This document shows positions 1 through 8,098 of a stretch of DNA of 47,222 bases, piece after piece. The DNA is from Parafilimonas sp. (GTDB taxonomy: Bacteria; Bacteroidota; Bacteroidia; Chitinophagales; Chitinophagaceae): assembly GCA_019247895.1 (NCBI GenBank), contig JAFBAF010000065.1:1-47222 (forward strand), given 5' to 3'. The notes beneath the pieces were generated by a model that was not told the origin of the DNA, made no database searches, and saw nothing but the letters and a program-made list of their open reading frames with translations. A program made the translations under genes and the position numbers. Position 1 is the stretch's first letter. Every line of letters begins with the position of its first letter.

Positions 1-600
1 TCCTTTTACAGGCGTACTGTTTTCCCTTTTGAGCGCTTTGTATGGAAGCGCAATATTGCTAAAGGTTTTGAATCCGGCTCTTCGCTGCACATGTGCTCGC
101 TTCTGCCCAAAAGTACACTTGATAAAGTGATACGATATTATAAACCAAAAACCTGGCTTGATGTGGGATGTGGTACAGGCAGCAGTTTAAAATATGTAAA
201 AAAGAAAGGTATAGAAATAATGGGGTTGGAAAATTCTTCGCTGGCGATCAAGGCTTCAAAACTGGGCAACCAAATAAAAAAATGTGATCTTACCATACCG
301 CTTGATCTTGATAGAAATTTTGATGTAGTTTGGTGTTATGAAGTAGCGGAACATTTGCCTGAAGAAAAGGCGGATATATTAGCAGATACATTGGTTAAAC
401 ATGGTAATATAATTGTTTTATCTGCAGCAACCCGCGGCCAGGGCGGTGATGGACACATAAATGAACAGCCTCATACATATTGGATTGAAAAAATGGCTAA
501 CCGGGGTTTCATTGTTGATAAAGAAATAACTGAAGAAATTCATGCACTTAATGAGCTTTATTCATGTAATGTTCATTGCTTTAAAAAGTTGTTGTTATAA
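1..600 (+). CDS. SAM-dependent methyltransferase (5' partial)
   Basis: A class I SAM-dependent methyltransferase, probably modifying a sugar of the polysaccharide. Motif I is visible as WLDVGCGTGSS and the acidic/aromatic post-I region as DVVWCYEVAEHLPEE, typical of the Methyltransf_11/23 type. The tracked ORF starts at the Met at 91, but the same frame is open back to base 1 (SFYRRTVFPFERFVWKRN...), so the gene most likely begins outside the window and that Met is internal. It ends 2 bp before the GT8 gene, so it shares an operon with glycosyltransferases. The substrate cannot be read from sequence. I am sure of the fold and unsure of the acceptor. Confidence 0.82.
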   Translation, partial: SFYRRTVFPFERFVWKRNIAKGFESGSSLHMCSLLPKSTLDKVIRYYKPKTWLDVGCGTGSSLKYVKKKGIEIMGLENSSLAIKASKLGNQIKKCDLTIPLDLDRNFDVVWCYEVAEHLPEEKADILADTLVKHGNIIVLSAATRGQGGDGHINEQPHTYWIEKMANRGFIVDKEITEEIHALNELYSCNVHCFKKLLL

Positions 601-602
601 AG

Positions 603-1493
603 TTGCCGCACCAGTTTTCAATATGTTTTTGCTTAAATAATTTGGGTGCTCTCGGGCTTGGAGCAAGTCTTACCTCTTTAAATAAATATTGCTCCGATAC
701 ATCCATTCTTAAAATATATTTTTTATGTTCATCAGTTGATAAAGGAATAAAACAATATATTCTTGATTTATTAAATGATCAGAATTATAACGGAGCGTTT
801 GAATTTATTGACTTTGATGCACAAAAAGAGTTCGGAAAATACAGGTCGCTGCAAAATGACTGGACCACTTACGGGCGTTTATTAATGCCGGATCTGATCA
901 AAGAAAACAAAGCTCTTTACCTTGATACAGATTTAATAATAGAAACAGATGTATTGGATATTTTAAAAACAGATATGCAGGATTTTGCAATTGCCGCTGT
1001 ACCAACAAGTGCCCTATTATATGCGCTTGAACATGCGTTTTTCTGTGACATTTTGCATTTAAATCCGACCCTGACAGTTTTTAATGCCGGGGTTTTATTA
1101 ATGAATATTGAATTATGGAAACAAAATAATATAAAACATAAACTGTTGGAGATTGGCAATACATATCCGAATGAATTATTATCGGCAGACCAGGCCTTAT
1201 TAAATGCTTTTTTTGCTGGCAATTTTTTTCAGCTTCCCGCAAAATATAACGTTCACTGGTATGCTGCAAGCATTCCTGCTGCTGTTGCTGATGACGCAAT
1301 TTTTCATTTTGTAGGCTCTCCGAAGCCATGGGATGTTTTCGGAAAATATTTGCACTCGGGCTATGCCAGATGGAAAGAATTTGATGTACTGCACTGGAGT
1401 CGTCATATTTTAAAAACTAATAAAAAAGCTCAGCTAAAAAGAACCTGGTCAATAAGAGGGTCTTACGTCAAAAGACTTTTAAAGAAAGCATAG
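603..1493 (+). CDS. GT8-family glycosyltransferase
   Basis: A retaining glycosyltransferase of family GT8 (LgtC/LPS galactosyl- or glucosyltransferase type), acting in the cytoplasm on the growing lipid-linked oligosaccharide. The metal- and nucleotide-sugar-binding DxD motif is LYLDTDLI, with DTD at residues 108-110. The second family landmark FNAGVLLMN follows at about 160-168, and a late HFVG...KPW motif also fits GT8. No ATG is near the N-terminus: the frame has a stop at 582-584, and TTG at 603 gives a normal GT8 start, so TTG is the best call. It lies 2 bp after the methyltransferase and 7 bp before the GT4 gene. Donor sugar unknown. Confidence 0.85.
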   Translation: MPHQFSICFCLNNLGALGLGASLTSLNKYCSDTSILKIYFLCSSVDKGIKQYILDLLNDQNYNGAFEFIDFDAQKEFGKYRSLQNDWTTYGRLLMPDLIKENKALYLDTDLIIETDVLDILKTDMQDFAIAAVPTSALLYALEHAFFCDILHLNPTLTVFNAGVLLMNIELWKQNNIKHKLLEIGNTYPNELLSADQALLNAFFAGNFFQLPAKYNVHWYAASIPAAVADDAIFHFVGSPKPWDVFGKYLHSGYARWKEFDVLHWSRHILKTNKKAQLKRTWSIRGSYVKRLLKKA

Positions 1494-1500
1494 AAATAAA

Positions 1501-2622
1501 ATGAAAATCCTTCACATAGTTCCTTCCTATAAGCCCGCTTACATATATGGCGGAACGATCGAATCGGTTGCGAGGCTCTGTGAAGGATTGGCAAATGCGG
1601 GTGAAGAGGTTAAAGTATTTACTACTACAGCAAATGGTAAAGAGGAACTGGATATTACACCTAATACTGAATATGACGTGGATGGTGTTAGTGTAGTATA
1701 TTTCAAAAGAATATTTAAAGACCCTGTTTATATTTCTCCTGCTCTTTGGAAACGGTTATATAAAGAATGTGACCGGTACGATGTGGTTCACATTCATTCC
1801 TGGTGGAACTTTTTAGTAATAGTTGCTGCCTTTATTTGTAAACGAAAAAAAGTAAAAACGATTATATCGCCACATGGTATGATGAGCGATTATATATTAC
1901 ACAACTCAAATACTTTTTTTAAATCGATTAGTCATTTAAGTATAGGTAAGCGCTTGTTAACCTACTCGGCTTTTCATGCTACTTCAGATGCCGAAGTTGA
2001 AGAGTGTGTTAAGTTAATACCCGGCTGGAAGGGTTTTATGATTCCAAACATTGTTTGGCTGCCCCAACTGGAAATAAAGAAACCCGCACTTCCTGAGTTT
2101 ACTATTATTTTTTTATCGCGGATTCATCCTAAAAAAGGAATTGAACTGCTGATGGAAGCTATAAGTGCCATGCATGTAAAACCGGTACTTAAAATAGCTG
2201 GCATAGGAGAAGATAAGTACATTGATAAATTAAAGCAAAAAGCAAAGGACTTAAATATAGCTAATAATGTAAAATGGGAAGGATGGCAGGACAGGGACCA
2301 AAAATTCAAAGCATTTATGAGTGCCGATTTATTTGCTTTAACCTCTTATAACGAAAATTTTGGAAATGTAGTTATTGAAGCTTTACATGCAGGAACGCCG
2401 GTTTTAATTTCTGATAAAACGGGCCTTTATTCGTTTATAAAAAAATATAATCTTGGCTGGATTTGTAAAACCACTGTTGAAGATATTAAACTGAAATTGC
2501 AGGAAGCAATTAGCAATACTGCGCAAAGAAAATGGATAAGTAGCTGTGCTTCCCTGGTAATAAATGATTTTTTTACAGAAGAAAAGTTGATCCCGGAATA
2601 TATTAAACATTATCAGCAATAG
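1501..2622 (+). CDS. GT4-family glycosyltransferase
   Basis: A GT-B fold, retaining glycosyltransferase of family GT4, 373 aa, the usual length. The N-terminal acceptor domain begins with MKILHIVPSYKPAYIYGG (the Gly-rich loop). The C-terminal donor domain starts near residue 200 (FLSRIHPKKGIELL) and carries the E-x7-E motif ENFGNVVIE at about residues 284-292. It is expected to add one sugar during repeat-unit assembly on undecaprenyl diphosphate. Its last 20 bp overlap the 3' end of the exosortase gene on the other strand. It is the last gene of the left-edge transcription unit. Confidence 0.88.
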   Translation: MKILHIVPSYKPAYIYGGTIESVARLCEGLANAGEEVKVFTTTANGKEELDITPNTEYDVDGVSVVYFKRIFKDPVYISPALWKRLYKECDRYDVVHIHSWWNFLVIVAAFICKRKKVKTIISPHGMMSDYILHNSNTFFKSISHLSIGKRLLTYSAFHATSDAEVEECVKLIPGWKGFMIPNIVWLPQLEIKKPALPEFTIIFLSRIHPKKGIELLMEAISAMHVKPVLKIAGIGEDKYIDKLKQKAKDLNIANNVKWEGWQDRDQKFKAFMSADLFALTSYNENFGNVVIEALHAGTPVLISDKTGLYSFIKKYNLGWICKTTVEDIKLKLQEAISNTAQRKWISSCASLVINDFFTEEKLIPEYIKHYQQ

Positions 2623-3196
2623 CTTTCTTTTTCTTATCATATCTCATTACAAAGATCGTCATCATCCCGAGAATTATAACATATGTAAGCGTATCAAAAC
2701 TTGTATGTGCGTTGAAGTTTTGAAAATAGCTCCATTTATAATAATTACTCAACGCAATCATATCAATTCTAAAAATATTTATTGCGAATATTATGGCTGC
2801 GCCGATAGTAATCCACTTTAGTTTATACTTCAGGCGTATACGATGCGCTATAATGAATCCTAACCATAAACTTATAGCACCAATTCCTAAACATCCCCAT
2901 GCAATAGTTACCCCTTTACTTCCTGCTATTGTGATGTTGGCATTACCTAACTGATGCACTGAATAGCCGGAAATCTTCAGCAAAAAAGCCGATGTTTTTG
3001 AAACGAAAATTGTAAGCCACCCGGGAAAATTCGCATAACTGCCAAAAAAAGAAAAGTATAATTTTCCACCCGGTGTTGTAAAACCAACATATAAATAGAA
3101 CCCATACTTTAGTACAAAATACAATACAAGGAAAATGATAATATTAAAATCGGGTTTGCTCTTTAAATTTAATCTTCCTCTATGCATAACCTTCAT
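2603..3196 (-). CDS. Exosortase/archaeosortase-family membrane protease (transpeptidase)
   Basis: A 197-aa multi-pass inner-membrane protein with the three catalytic residues of the exosortase/archaeosortase superfamily, each in a proper local context. These are Cys102 in WGCLGIGAISLW, Arg143 in INIFRIDMIAL, and His164 in FNAHTSFDTLTYV. Hydrophobic segments lie at about 18-38, 60-75, 100-118, 128-145 and 165-185. Family members recognise a C-terminal motif-TM-basic sorting signal, cleave it and probably transfer the protein to a surface anchor. They are often encoded in EPS loci. I cannot assign the subfamily (XrtX, XrtY or other) by eye. Start chosen at the first Met; the Met four residues on is an alternative. 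It is transcribed against its neighbours and overlaps the GT4 gene by 20 bp tail to tail. Confidence 0.85.
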   Translation of the reverse strand: MKVMHRGRLNLKSKPDFNIIIFLVLYFVLKYGFYLYVGFTTPGGKLYFSFFGSYANFPGWLTIFVSKTSAFLLKISGYSVHQLGNANITIAGSKGVTIAWGCLGIGAISLWLGFIIAHRIRLKYKLKWITIGAAIIFAINIFRIDMIALSNYYKWSYFQNFNAHTSFDTLTYVIILGMMTIFVMRYDKKKKAIADNV

Positions 3197-3477
3197 TAAA
3201 CTAATTTAACGAACTCACTAATTCCTAACCAGGCACTAAGGCGCCATAAAAGTTTATCTCGCAAACTAAATATAATTTTGTACGTATATAACTCAATATT
3301 TTCTTTAGATTTTCGTTAGAACAAAATATATCAGCTTAGCAGCTCAGTTTGATAGTTTTAAGGGCCTGATGATAAATTAAATGACAAAAAAAAATCTCAA
3401 TCCGGAAAAATCACTATGTTTATAACATCATTACCTAATCAAGGGATTGAATTTTTATCCGTAATCCAAAACTGACT
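3197..3477. other. Gene-free divergent intergenic region
   Basis: A 281-bp AT-rich spacer between the divergent exosortase (minus) and WcaF-like acetyltransferase (plus) genes. It must hold promoters for both. The only reasonable plus-strand Bacteroidota -7 match is TAATTTTG at 3273-3280, without a convincing -33 TTTG. This would leave a leader of about 190 nt. A weak 5-bp inverted repeat (GGATT...AATCC, about 3445-3468) lies just before the acetyltransferase start. I see no tRNA, riboswitch or ORF of note. Confidence 0.5.
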
Positions 3478-4131
3478 ATGCAATTTCAGAATCTAAAAAA
3501 TTTCAGGCTGCCTTCAAATTTTCGCGGCCGTTCAGCCTGGTACGTGCAAACCTGGTGGCTCGTTCAAATGCTTTTTTTCAAAACATCACCACAATTTATG
3601 TATGGTTGGAGAAGGTTTTTGTTAAGATGTTTTGGCGCCGAAATAGGGAAAAAAGTAATGATAAGGCCATCCGCCCATATTCAATTTCCATGGAAGTTGC
3701 ACATAGGTGAGTACAGTTGGGTTGGCGATAGTGTTGTTTTGTATAATCTTGACCATATTTATATAGGAAGCCATTCAGTTGTTTCACAACGATCTTATTT
3801 GTGCACGGGAAGCCATCATCATCTTTCTGAAAACTTTTCCATTTATATAAAGCCGGTAACAATTGAAAATCAATGCTGGCTGGCTGCAGATGTATTTGTG
3901 GCGCCCGGCGTAACTATCGGAGAGGGTACAGTGGTTGGCTCCCGCTCTTCCGTATTCAAACCATTGCCTTCCGGTAAAATTTGTTTTGGAACACCTGCGG
4001 TTGTTATTAAAGACAGGATTAAAGGTGATGCGGATGAATTACAAATTATTTTTGCGCCTTCATTCGAGCCTAAGCCTATCGAACTTTGGTCAGATTATTC
4101 AGGATCAAAAGCTCTATTTAGCGATATTTGA
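3478..4131 (+). CDS. WcaF-like sugar O-acetyltransferase (left-handed beta-helix)
   Basis: A hexapeptide-repeat acetyltransferase of the colanic acid WcaF type, 217 aa. It starts with the conserved WcaF-type N-terminus (LPSNFRGRSAWYVQTWWLVQMLFF), followed by a left-handed beta-helix of imperfect [LIV]-G-x4 repeats from about residue 57 to 185 (IGEYSWVGDSVVLYNL, IGSHSVVSQRSYL, IGEGTVVGSRSSV). The probable catalytic His lies in GSHHHLS. It would transfer acetyl from acetyl-CoA to a hydroxyl of the polysaccharide repeat unit in the cytoplasm. It is followed directly by a strong terminator, so it appears to be a single-gene unit or the end of one. Confidence 0.85.
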   Translation: MQFQNLKNFRLPSNFRGRSAWYVQTWWLVQMLFFKTSPQFMYGWRRFLLRCFGAEIGKKVMIRPSAHIQFPWKLHIGEYSWVGDSVVLYNLDHIYIGSHSVVSQRSYLCTGSHHHLSENFSIYIKPVTIENQCWLAADVFVAPGVTIGEGTVVGSRSSVFKPLPSGKICFGTPAVVIKDRIKGDADELQIIFAPSFEPKPIELWSDYSGSKALFSDI

Positions 4132-4155
4132 TAAAGACATAAACTTATAATTTTT

Positions 4156-4182
4156 AAAAGGCTCGCTTAGCGAGCCTTTTTT
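4156..4182 (+). terminator. Rho-independent terminator after WcaF-like gene
   Basis: A perfect 11-bp stem AAAAGGCTCGC / GCGAGCCTTTT with a TTA loop, running into T residues, 24 bp after the acetyltransferase stop. The A-tract/T-tract symmetry could also allow some function on the minus strand. It separates the WcaF unit from the T9SS cargo gene. Confidence 0.9.
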
Positions 4183-4276
4183 ATAAAGAAAATCCTTTAC
4201 GGATAATAAAATAACAAACTTTTTACCTGCAAATTTCAGGTTTAACTACCTTGTGCCTTATTCCAATATCCAGGCT

Positions 4277-6580
4277 ATGAAAATAAAACTTCAGGTTTTT
4301 AACAGCTGTTCTAAGACCTTACAAAGCAAGATTTTTTACTACTGTTTTATATGCTTCTTAATGGTCAATTTCACCGTTGATGCACAGGTCAACAATACCG
4401 GGGCATTGTATATAGCGGGTAACGCCGGTATGTATACCGATTTTACAAATGCAGCATCATCTTCTTATCAAAATGATGGCAATTTGTATATAACCGGTGA
4501 TTTTATAAATAACCAGCCCTCAATGGCAGAAGGCACAGGCACCACGCAGTTCACCGGCACAAGTCTTCAAAAAATCAGGGGAGTTCAATCATCTGTGTTT
4601 CACCACGTATATCTGAATAATGTAAATGGCGTACAAATGCAAAGAAATACTACGATGGGTGGAACTATTTCTACCGTAGCAGGAAGTCTTTATTTTAACG
4701 GGTATGCATTAACGATGGGCGGAAAAATAAATACCGCATATACCAATACCAGCGCATTTAATGTAACATCTTCATCAGACTTGAATATTACCGGCCCGGC
4801 GGGAACGGGCAATCCATTGTATTTTGCTCCATCAGGCAATACTTTACACAATCTTACAATAACATCCGGTGCAACCGGTATGTTGGGCAATGCATTGAAT
4901 ATTACTGCCGGAAGCGCTTTTGGAACTGTTACAAGCGACGGAACTTTTAATGCAAATAATTTTCTTACTATAAAATCCGATGCGAATGGTACTGCAAGGA
5001 TTGCTCAATCTTCCGGTACTATTACAAATTTTGTAACTGTTGAGAGGTATATACCTCCGCGCAGAGCCTGGCGATTTATGAGTGTACCTGTTGTAAATGA
5101 TACTTTGCACATACGAACTGCCTGGCAGGAAGGTGTAAATAATCCCAGCTTAAGTGTACGTTATGATCCGCATCCGGGATATGGCACCCATATAACCGGC
5201 GATAATAATACTTCAAACGGGTTTGATTATAATACCACCTATAATGCTTCCCTTAAAGTATGGGTGCAGGCAACAAACAGTTGGAGTAGCTATGCTCCAT
5301 CAACATTATACACATTAATTAATGATTATAATGGTTATTGTCTTTTTGTGCGTGGAAGCCGAGCAGTAGACCTTTCGCAAGCTACTAACGCAATACCTGA
5401 TGCAACCATTCTGCGGGTTACCGGTAATATTAATAATGGTTCATGGGCAAAACCTTATGCGGGTGTTAAGCTAAACGATTTATTATTGGTAGGTAATCCT
5501 TATGCGTCTTCTATCGATATAGCATCAATGCTTAATGCATCTTCAGGAATATATAGTAATAAGTTTTGGGTTTGGGATCCTGCACTTTCGGGTAGTTATG
5601 GAGTTGGCGGCTATGTTGTATATAACAATGGAATTATGGCTCCGTTAACTCAAAATTATCCTGCACCTACTACAATTATCCAGGCAGAACAGGCATTTTT
5701 GGTACAGTCAAATAATGTAGGCGCTACTATCAACTTAAAACAAGCTGATAAAACCTCCAGCGAGACAGGTATTTTTGCACGAAACAGTGCGCCTGCACAT
5801 CCGGCTGTTTATGTAAATCTGGTCGTTCCATCAAATAATTCATTTGTAGTGGAAGATGGTGTTGCAACAGGGTTTGGAAATCGTTTTTCAGCCAACGTTG
5901 ATACTGATGATGCTATGAAACTTTGGAATTTCTATGAAAACATTGCTTTGATAAGAAATGGAACGCCGTTATCTATAGAAATGAGGCCTATGCCTGTTAT
6001 AACTGACACCTTATTTTATAAAATGTATTTAAGACAACAGCCTTATGCGCTACAGGTATTTGCGCAGGATGCTGAAAAAATTAAGACAAAAGCTTGGTTA
6101 GTTGATAAATATCTCCATACAGAAACTGCGTTGGATCTATACGATACTACGATATATAATTTTACACCGAATCCGGATACTAATAGTTATCGTAATCGCT
6201 TTATGATAGTATTCAGGATTAAATTAAATGGTGATCCCGTGCCTGTAAGTAAAAGTGTTGACCAGTTAAATCCCGACGAAACAGGAAGTGCAAATAGTAT
6301 TGCTTCCTCAACAGGTTATATAACAGTATATCCAAATCCTGTTACAGGTAAAAGCTTTATCCTTAACCTGAATGATTTACCTGCAGGTAATTATAATCTC
6401 AATTTTTATTCATTAAAAGGTGCGTTATTATTTACTAAACAGGTTGATCACAAAAAGACTAATAGTAACTATACAATTAATCTGCCTTCAAACATTTCAG
6501 CCGGCGCGTTTACCCTGCAACTTGTAAATAAAACCGGTACTATAACTAAATCAATCTCTTTAATAATAGCCAGGCAATAA
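4277..6580 (+). CDS. Secreted T9SS cargo protein with type A C-terminal sorting domain
   Basis: An exported protein of about 767 aa, probably delivered to the cell surface or medium by the type IX secretion system. The track starts at a GTG (4253), but ATG at 4277 gives a cleaner signal peptide: MKIKLQVF..., a hydrophobic core (FYYCFICFLMVNFTV) and a cut after DA before QVNNTG. The middle is Asn/Thr/Ser-rich repetitive beta-structure with no catalytic domain I recognise. A central stretch (VERYIPPRRAWRFMSVPV, LLVGNPYASSID) is typical of large Bacteroidota surface adhesin-like proteins. Residues from about 682 to the end (ITVYPNPVTGKSFIL...LPAGNYNLNFYSLKG...ITKSISLI) are a classic T9SS type A sorting domain. 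Role in the EPS locus is inferred only from position. Confidence 0.85.
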   Translation: MKIKLQVFNSCSKTLQSKIFYYCFICFLMVNFTVDAQVNNTGALYIAGNAGMYTDFTNAASSSYQNDGNLYITGDFINNQPSMAEGTGTTQFTGTSLQKIRGVQSSVFHHVYLNNVNGVQMQRNTTMGGTISTVAGSLYFNGYALTMGGKINTAYTNTSAFNVTSSSDLNITGPAGTGNPLYFAPSGNTLHNLTITSGATGMLGNALNITAGSAFGTVTSDGTFNANNFLTIKSDANGTARIAQSSGTITNFVTVERYIPPRRAWRFMSVPVVNDTLHIRTAWQEGVNNPSLSVRYDPHPGYGTHITGDNNTSNGFDYNTTYNASLKVWVQATNSWSSYAPSTLYTLINDYNGYCLFVRGSRAVDLSQATNAIPDATILRVTGNINNGSWAKPYAGVKLNDLLLVGNPYASSIDIASMLNASSGIYSNKFWVWDPALSGSYGVGGYVVYNNGIMAPLTQNYPAPTTIIQAEQAFLVQSNNVGATINLKQADKTSSETGIFARNSAPAHPAVYVNLVVPSNNSFVVEDGVATGFGNRFSANVDTDDAMKLWNFYENIALIRNGTPLSIEMRPMPVITDTLFYKMYLRQQPYALQVFAQDAEKIKTKAWLVDKYLHTETALDLYDTTIYNFTPNPDTNSYRNRFMIVFRIKLNGDPVPVSKSVDQLNPDETGSANSIASSTGYITVYPNPVTGKSFILNLNDLPAGNYNLNFYSLKGALLFTKQVDHKKTNSNYTINLPSNISAGAFTLQLVNKTGTITKSISLIIARQ

Positions 6581-6724
6581 ATAAGGTGTGGTTATTAACT
6601 ATACCTGCAACCTCCTGCTTATCGGTTTTCAACCGGCTGCTGATTTGATTTTTACGGCAATAATATTTATCTTTTGCCGTTCAACATATTTTAAATACTT
6701 AACGTATATTAATATATTATCAGG

Positions 6725-6736
6725 CTTTTGCAAAAG
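6725..6736. repeat. Perfect 12-bp palindrome upstream of the small exported protein
   Basis: CTTTTGCAAAAG reads identically on both strands and lies about 49 bp before the preferred ATG at 6785. It could be an operator half-site pair, or chance in an AT-rich spacer. Confidence 0.3.
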
Positions 6737-6784
6737 ACATTTAAATTGCAAATAATATCAGCAATAAAAACCTGGACAATTGAT

Positions 6785-7060
6785 ATGATAAGAAAACCTA
6801 TAATGCAGATGGTAATTGCGGCGGTGTTGATTTTAGGACTAACTACTCATATAAAAGCTCAGGGAGGCGGCCCTCCTGATGGTGATCCGGGAGATGACCC
6901 GGATAAAGTACCATTAGATCCCGGGTCATGGGTTTTAGTTGCAGCAGGCACAGGTTACGGACTTAAAAAGTTGCGGGATGCGCGGCGGTTTAACCAGAAA
7001 AACGGGCCAAACGCAACCGCTCAATATATTAGTAAACAAGAAACTCATAACAATGAGTAA
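6785..7060 (+). CDS. Small exported protein with exosortase-type (PID-CTERM-like) C-terminal sorting signal
   Basis: A very short exported protein, 91 aa from ATG 6785. The track begins at TTG 6728, but ATG 6785 gives a textbook signal peptide MIRKPIMQMVIAAVLILGLTTHIKA followed by QGGG. After a Gly/Pro/Asp-rich stretch (GGGPPDGDPGDDPDKV) comes PLDPGS, a short hydrophobic segment (WVLVAAGTGYGL) and a basic cluster (KKLRDARR). This motif-hydrophobic-basic layout is that of exosortase substrates and resembles the PID-CTERM class of Bacteroidota. Unusually, a polar tail of about 23 residues follows the basic cluster. An exosortase gene lies about 3.6 kb upstream. Export is well supported; processing by that exosortase is inference. 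Confidence 0.7.
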   Translation: MIRKPIMQMVIAAVLILGLTTHIKAQGGGPPDGDPGDDPDKVPLDPGSWVLVAAGTGYGLKKLRDARRFNQKNGPNATAQYISKQETHNNE

Positions 7061-7087
7061 TATTTCTTAATTGACCAATTCGACCGC

Positions 7088-7921
7088 TTGAAACATTTGA
7101 TTTTTTCGTTTTGTTGCGTTGTAATGACTATAAACGCCTGTTACTCACAAGCTGAATGGTTTGTTAGTGCAGGTATCGGACCTATTAATTATGTGGGTGA
7201 TTTGCGGGATAAAAGATTTACAACAACCGGTATGAAATTGAATGGTTCGGTTGATTTGACGTATTCCACGCCTTATATATCCGGAACATTTTCATTAACG
7301 GCGGGCAAAATCGGAGCTACAGATGCTCAAAATGGGCCTAAGTGGAAATATCGGAATTTAAGTTTTCAATCTATGCTTTATGAAGCGGCAGTTCGCGGAG
7401 AACTTAATTTTAAAGATATTACTCAGCCTGAAAACGCTTTTAATAATGAGAATCCTGATAAATTTACACCGTACATATTTGCAGGAGTTGCCCTTTTTCA
7501 CTATAATCCTTATACGTTTGACCAATCGGGTAAAAAAGTTTATCTTCAACCACTTGGCACAGAGGGGGAAACCACCCCATACTCCTTATGGCAATTTGCA
7601 ATACCTTTTGGCATTGGTGTAAAGTATGCGCTTAATAGTACAACGCTTATTAGTGCAGAGTTTAATGTAAGAAAAACATTTACAGATTACATAGATGATG
7701 TTAGCCACTTTCATTACCTTGATACAGTAGCATTAGCAGCATCACATGGCCAGGAAGCGGCCTCTCTGTCCTATAGAGCAGACGAAATTCCCAACAATCT
7801 TTATAATTTTTATGACGGGTACAGAGGAAATCCTCATAAAAAAGATGGATATTATTCTGTAATGGTAAAAATTTCATTTCAACTTTTTACCAGCAGCCCC
7901 AAGTTTTACTACGGTTATTAA
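7088..7921 (+). CDS. PorG/DUF6089-like outer-membrane beta-barrel protein
   Basis: A 277-aa predicted outer-membrane beta-barrel with an N-terminal signal peptide (MKHLIFSFCCVVMTINACYS, then QAEWFVSAG). The opening GIGPINYVGDL, the YRNLSFQSMLYEAAVRGELNF segment and the late GIGVKYALNSTTLISAEFNVRKTFTDYIDDVS block are typical of the DUF6089 family. That family includes the T9SS outer-membrane component PorG. The start is TTG at 7088; the next in-frame ATG would cut away most of the signal peptide. Because it sits next to a T9SS cargo gene and the small sorted protein, a role in surface export or anchoring of these proteins is plausible, but it may also be a general barrel of the same family. 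Confidence 0.75.
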   Translation: MKHLIFSFCCVVMTINACYSQAEWFVSAGIGPINYVGDLRDKRFTTTGMKLNGSVDLTYSTPYISGTFSLTAGKIGATDAQNGPKWKYRNLSFQSMLYEAAVRGELNFKDITQPENAFNNENPDKFTPYIFAGVALFHYNPYTFDQSGKKVYLQPLGTEGETTPYSLWQFAIPFGIGVKYALNSTTLISAEFNVRKTFTDYIDDVSHFHYLDTVALAASHGQEAASLSYRADEIPNNLYNFYDGYRGNPHKKDGYYSVMVKISFQLFTSSPKFYYGY

Positions 7922-8024
7922 TAAAGGCAAGGCTCTTTAATAGCCACAATCTCGGGGCTAATTCTTATTATTAACAATAAGGAACGTTTAAGTGGATATT
8001 TCGTTCTTATTATCTAATACGCCA

Positions 8025-8054
8025 TTTGAATGTAAAATTGACACAATATATTTG
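8025..8054 (+). promoter_or_regulatory. Bacteroidota-type promoter for the EPS operon
   Basis: A -33 TTTG (8025-8028) and a perfect -7 TATATTTG (8047-8054, consensus TAnnTTTG) are separated by 18 bp, the spacing of the primary sigma factor of Bacteroidota. The expected start of transcription is near 8060, about 35-40 nt before the ATG of the initiating transferase at 8099. Confidence 0.7.
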
Positions 8055-8098
8055 TACAGTCCATAACCTATAAATGTTGGCCCCTTAGCAGGTAATGT

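Noticed and set aside
4253-4276. GTG start for the T9SS cargo gene given by the ORF track
   Set aside because: ATG at 4277 gives a complete signal peptide without the eight extra residues.
7958-7982. Weak hairpin CTTATT...AATAAG after the PorG-like gene
   Set aside because: Only 6 AT-rich base pairs and no T-run, too weak to call a terminator.
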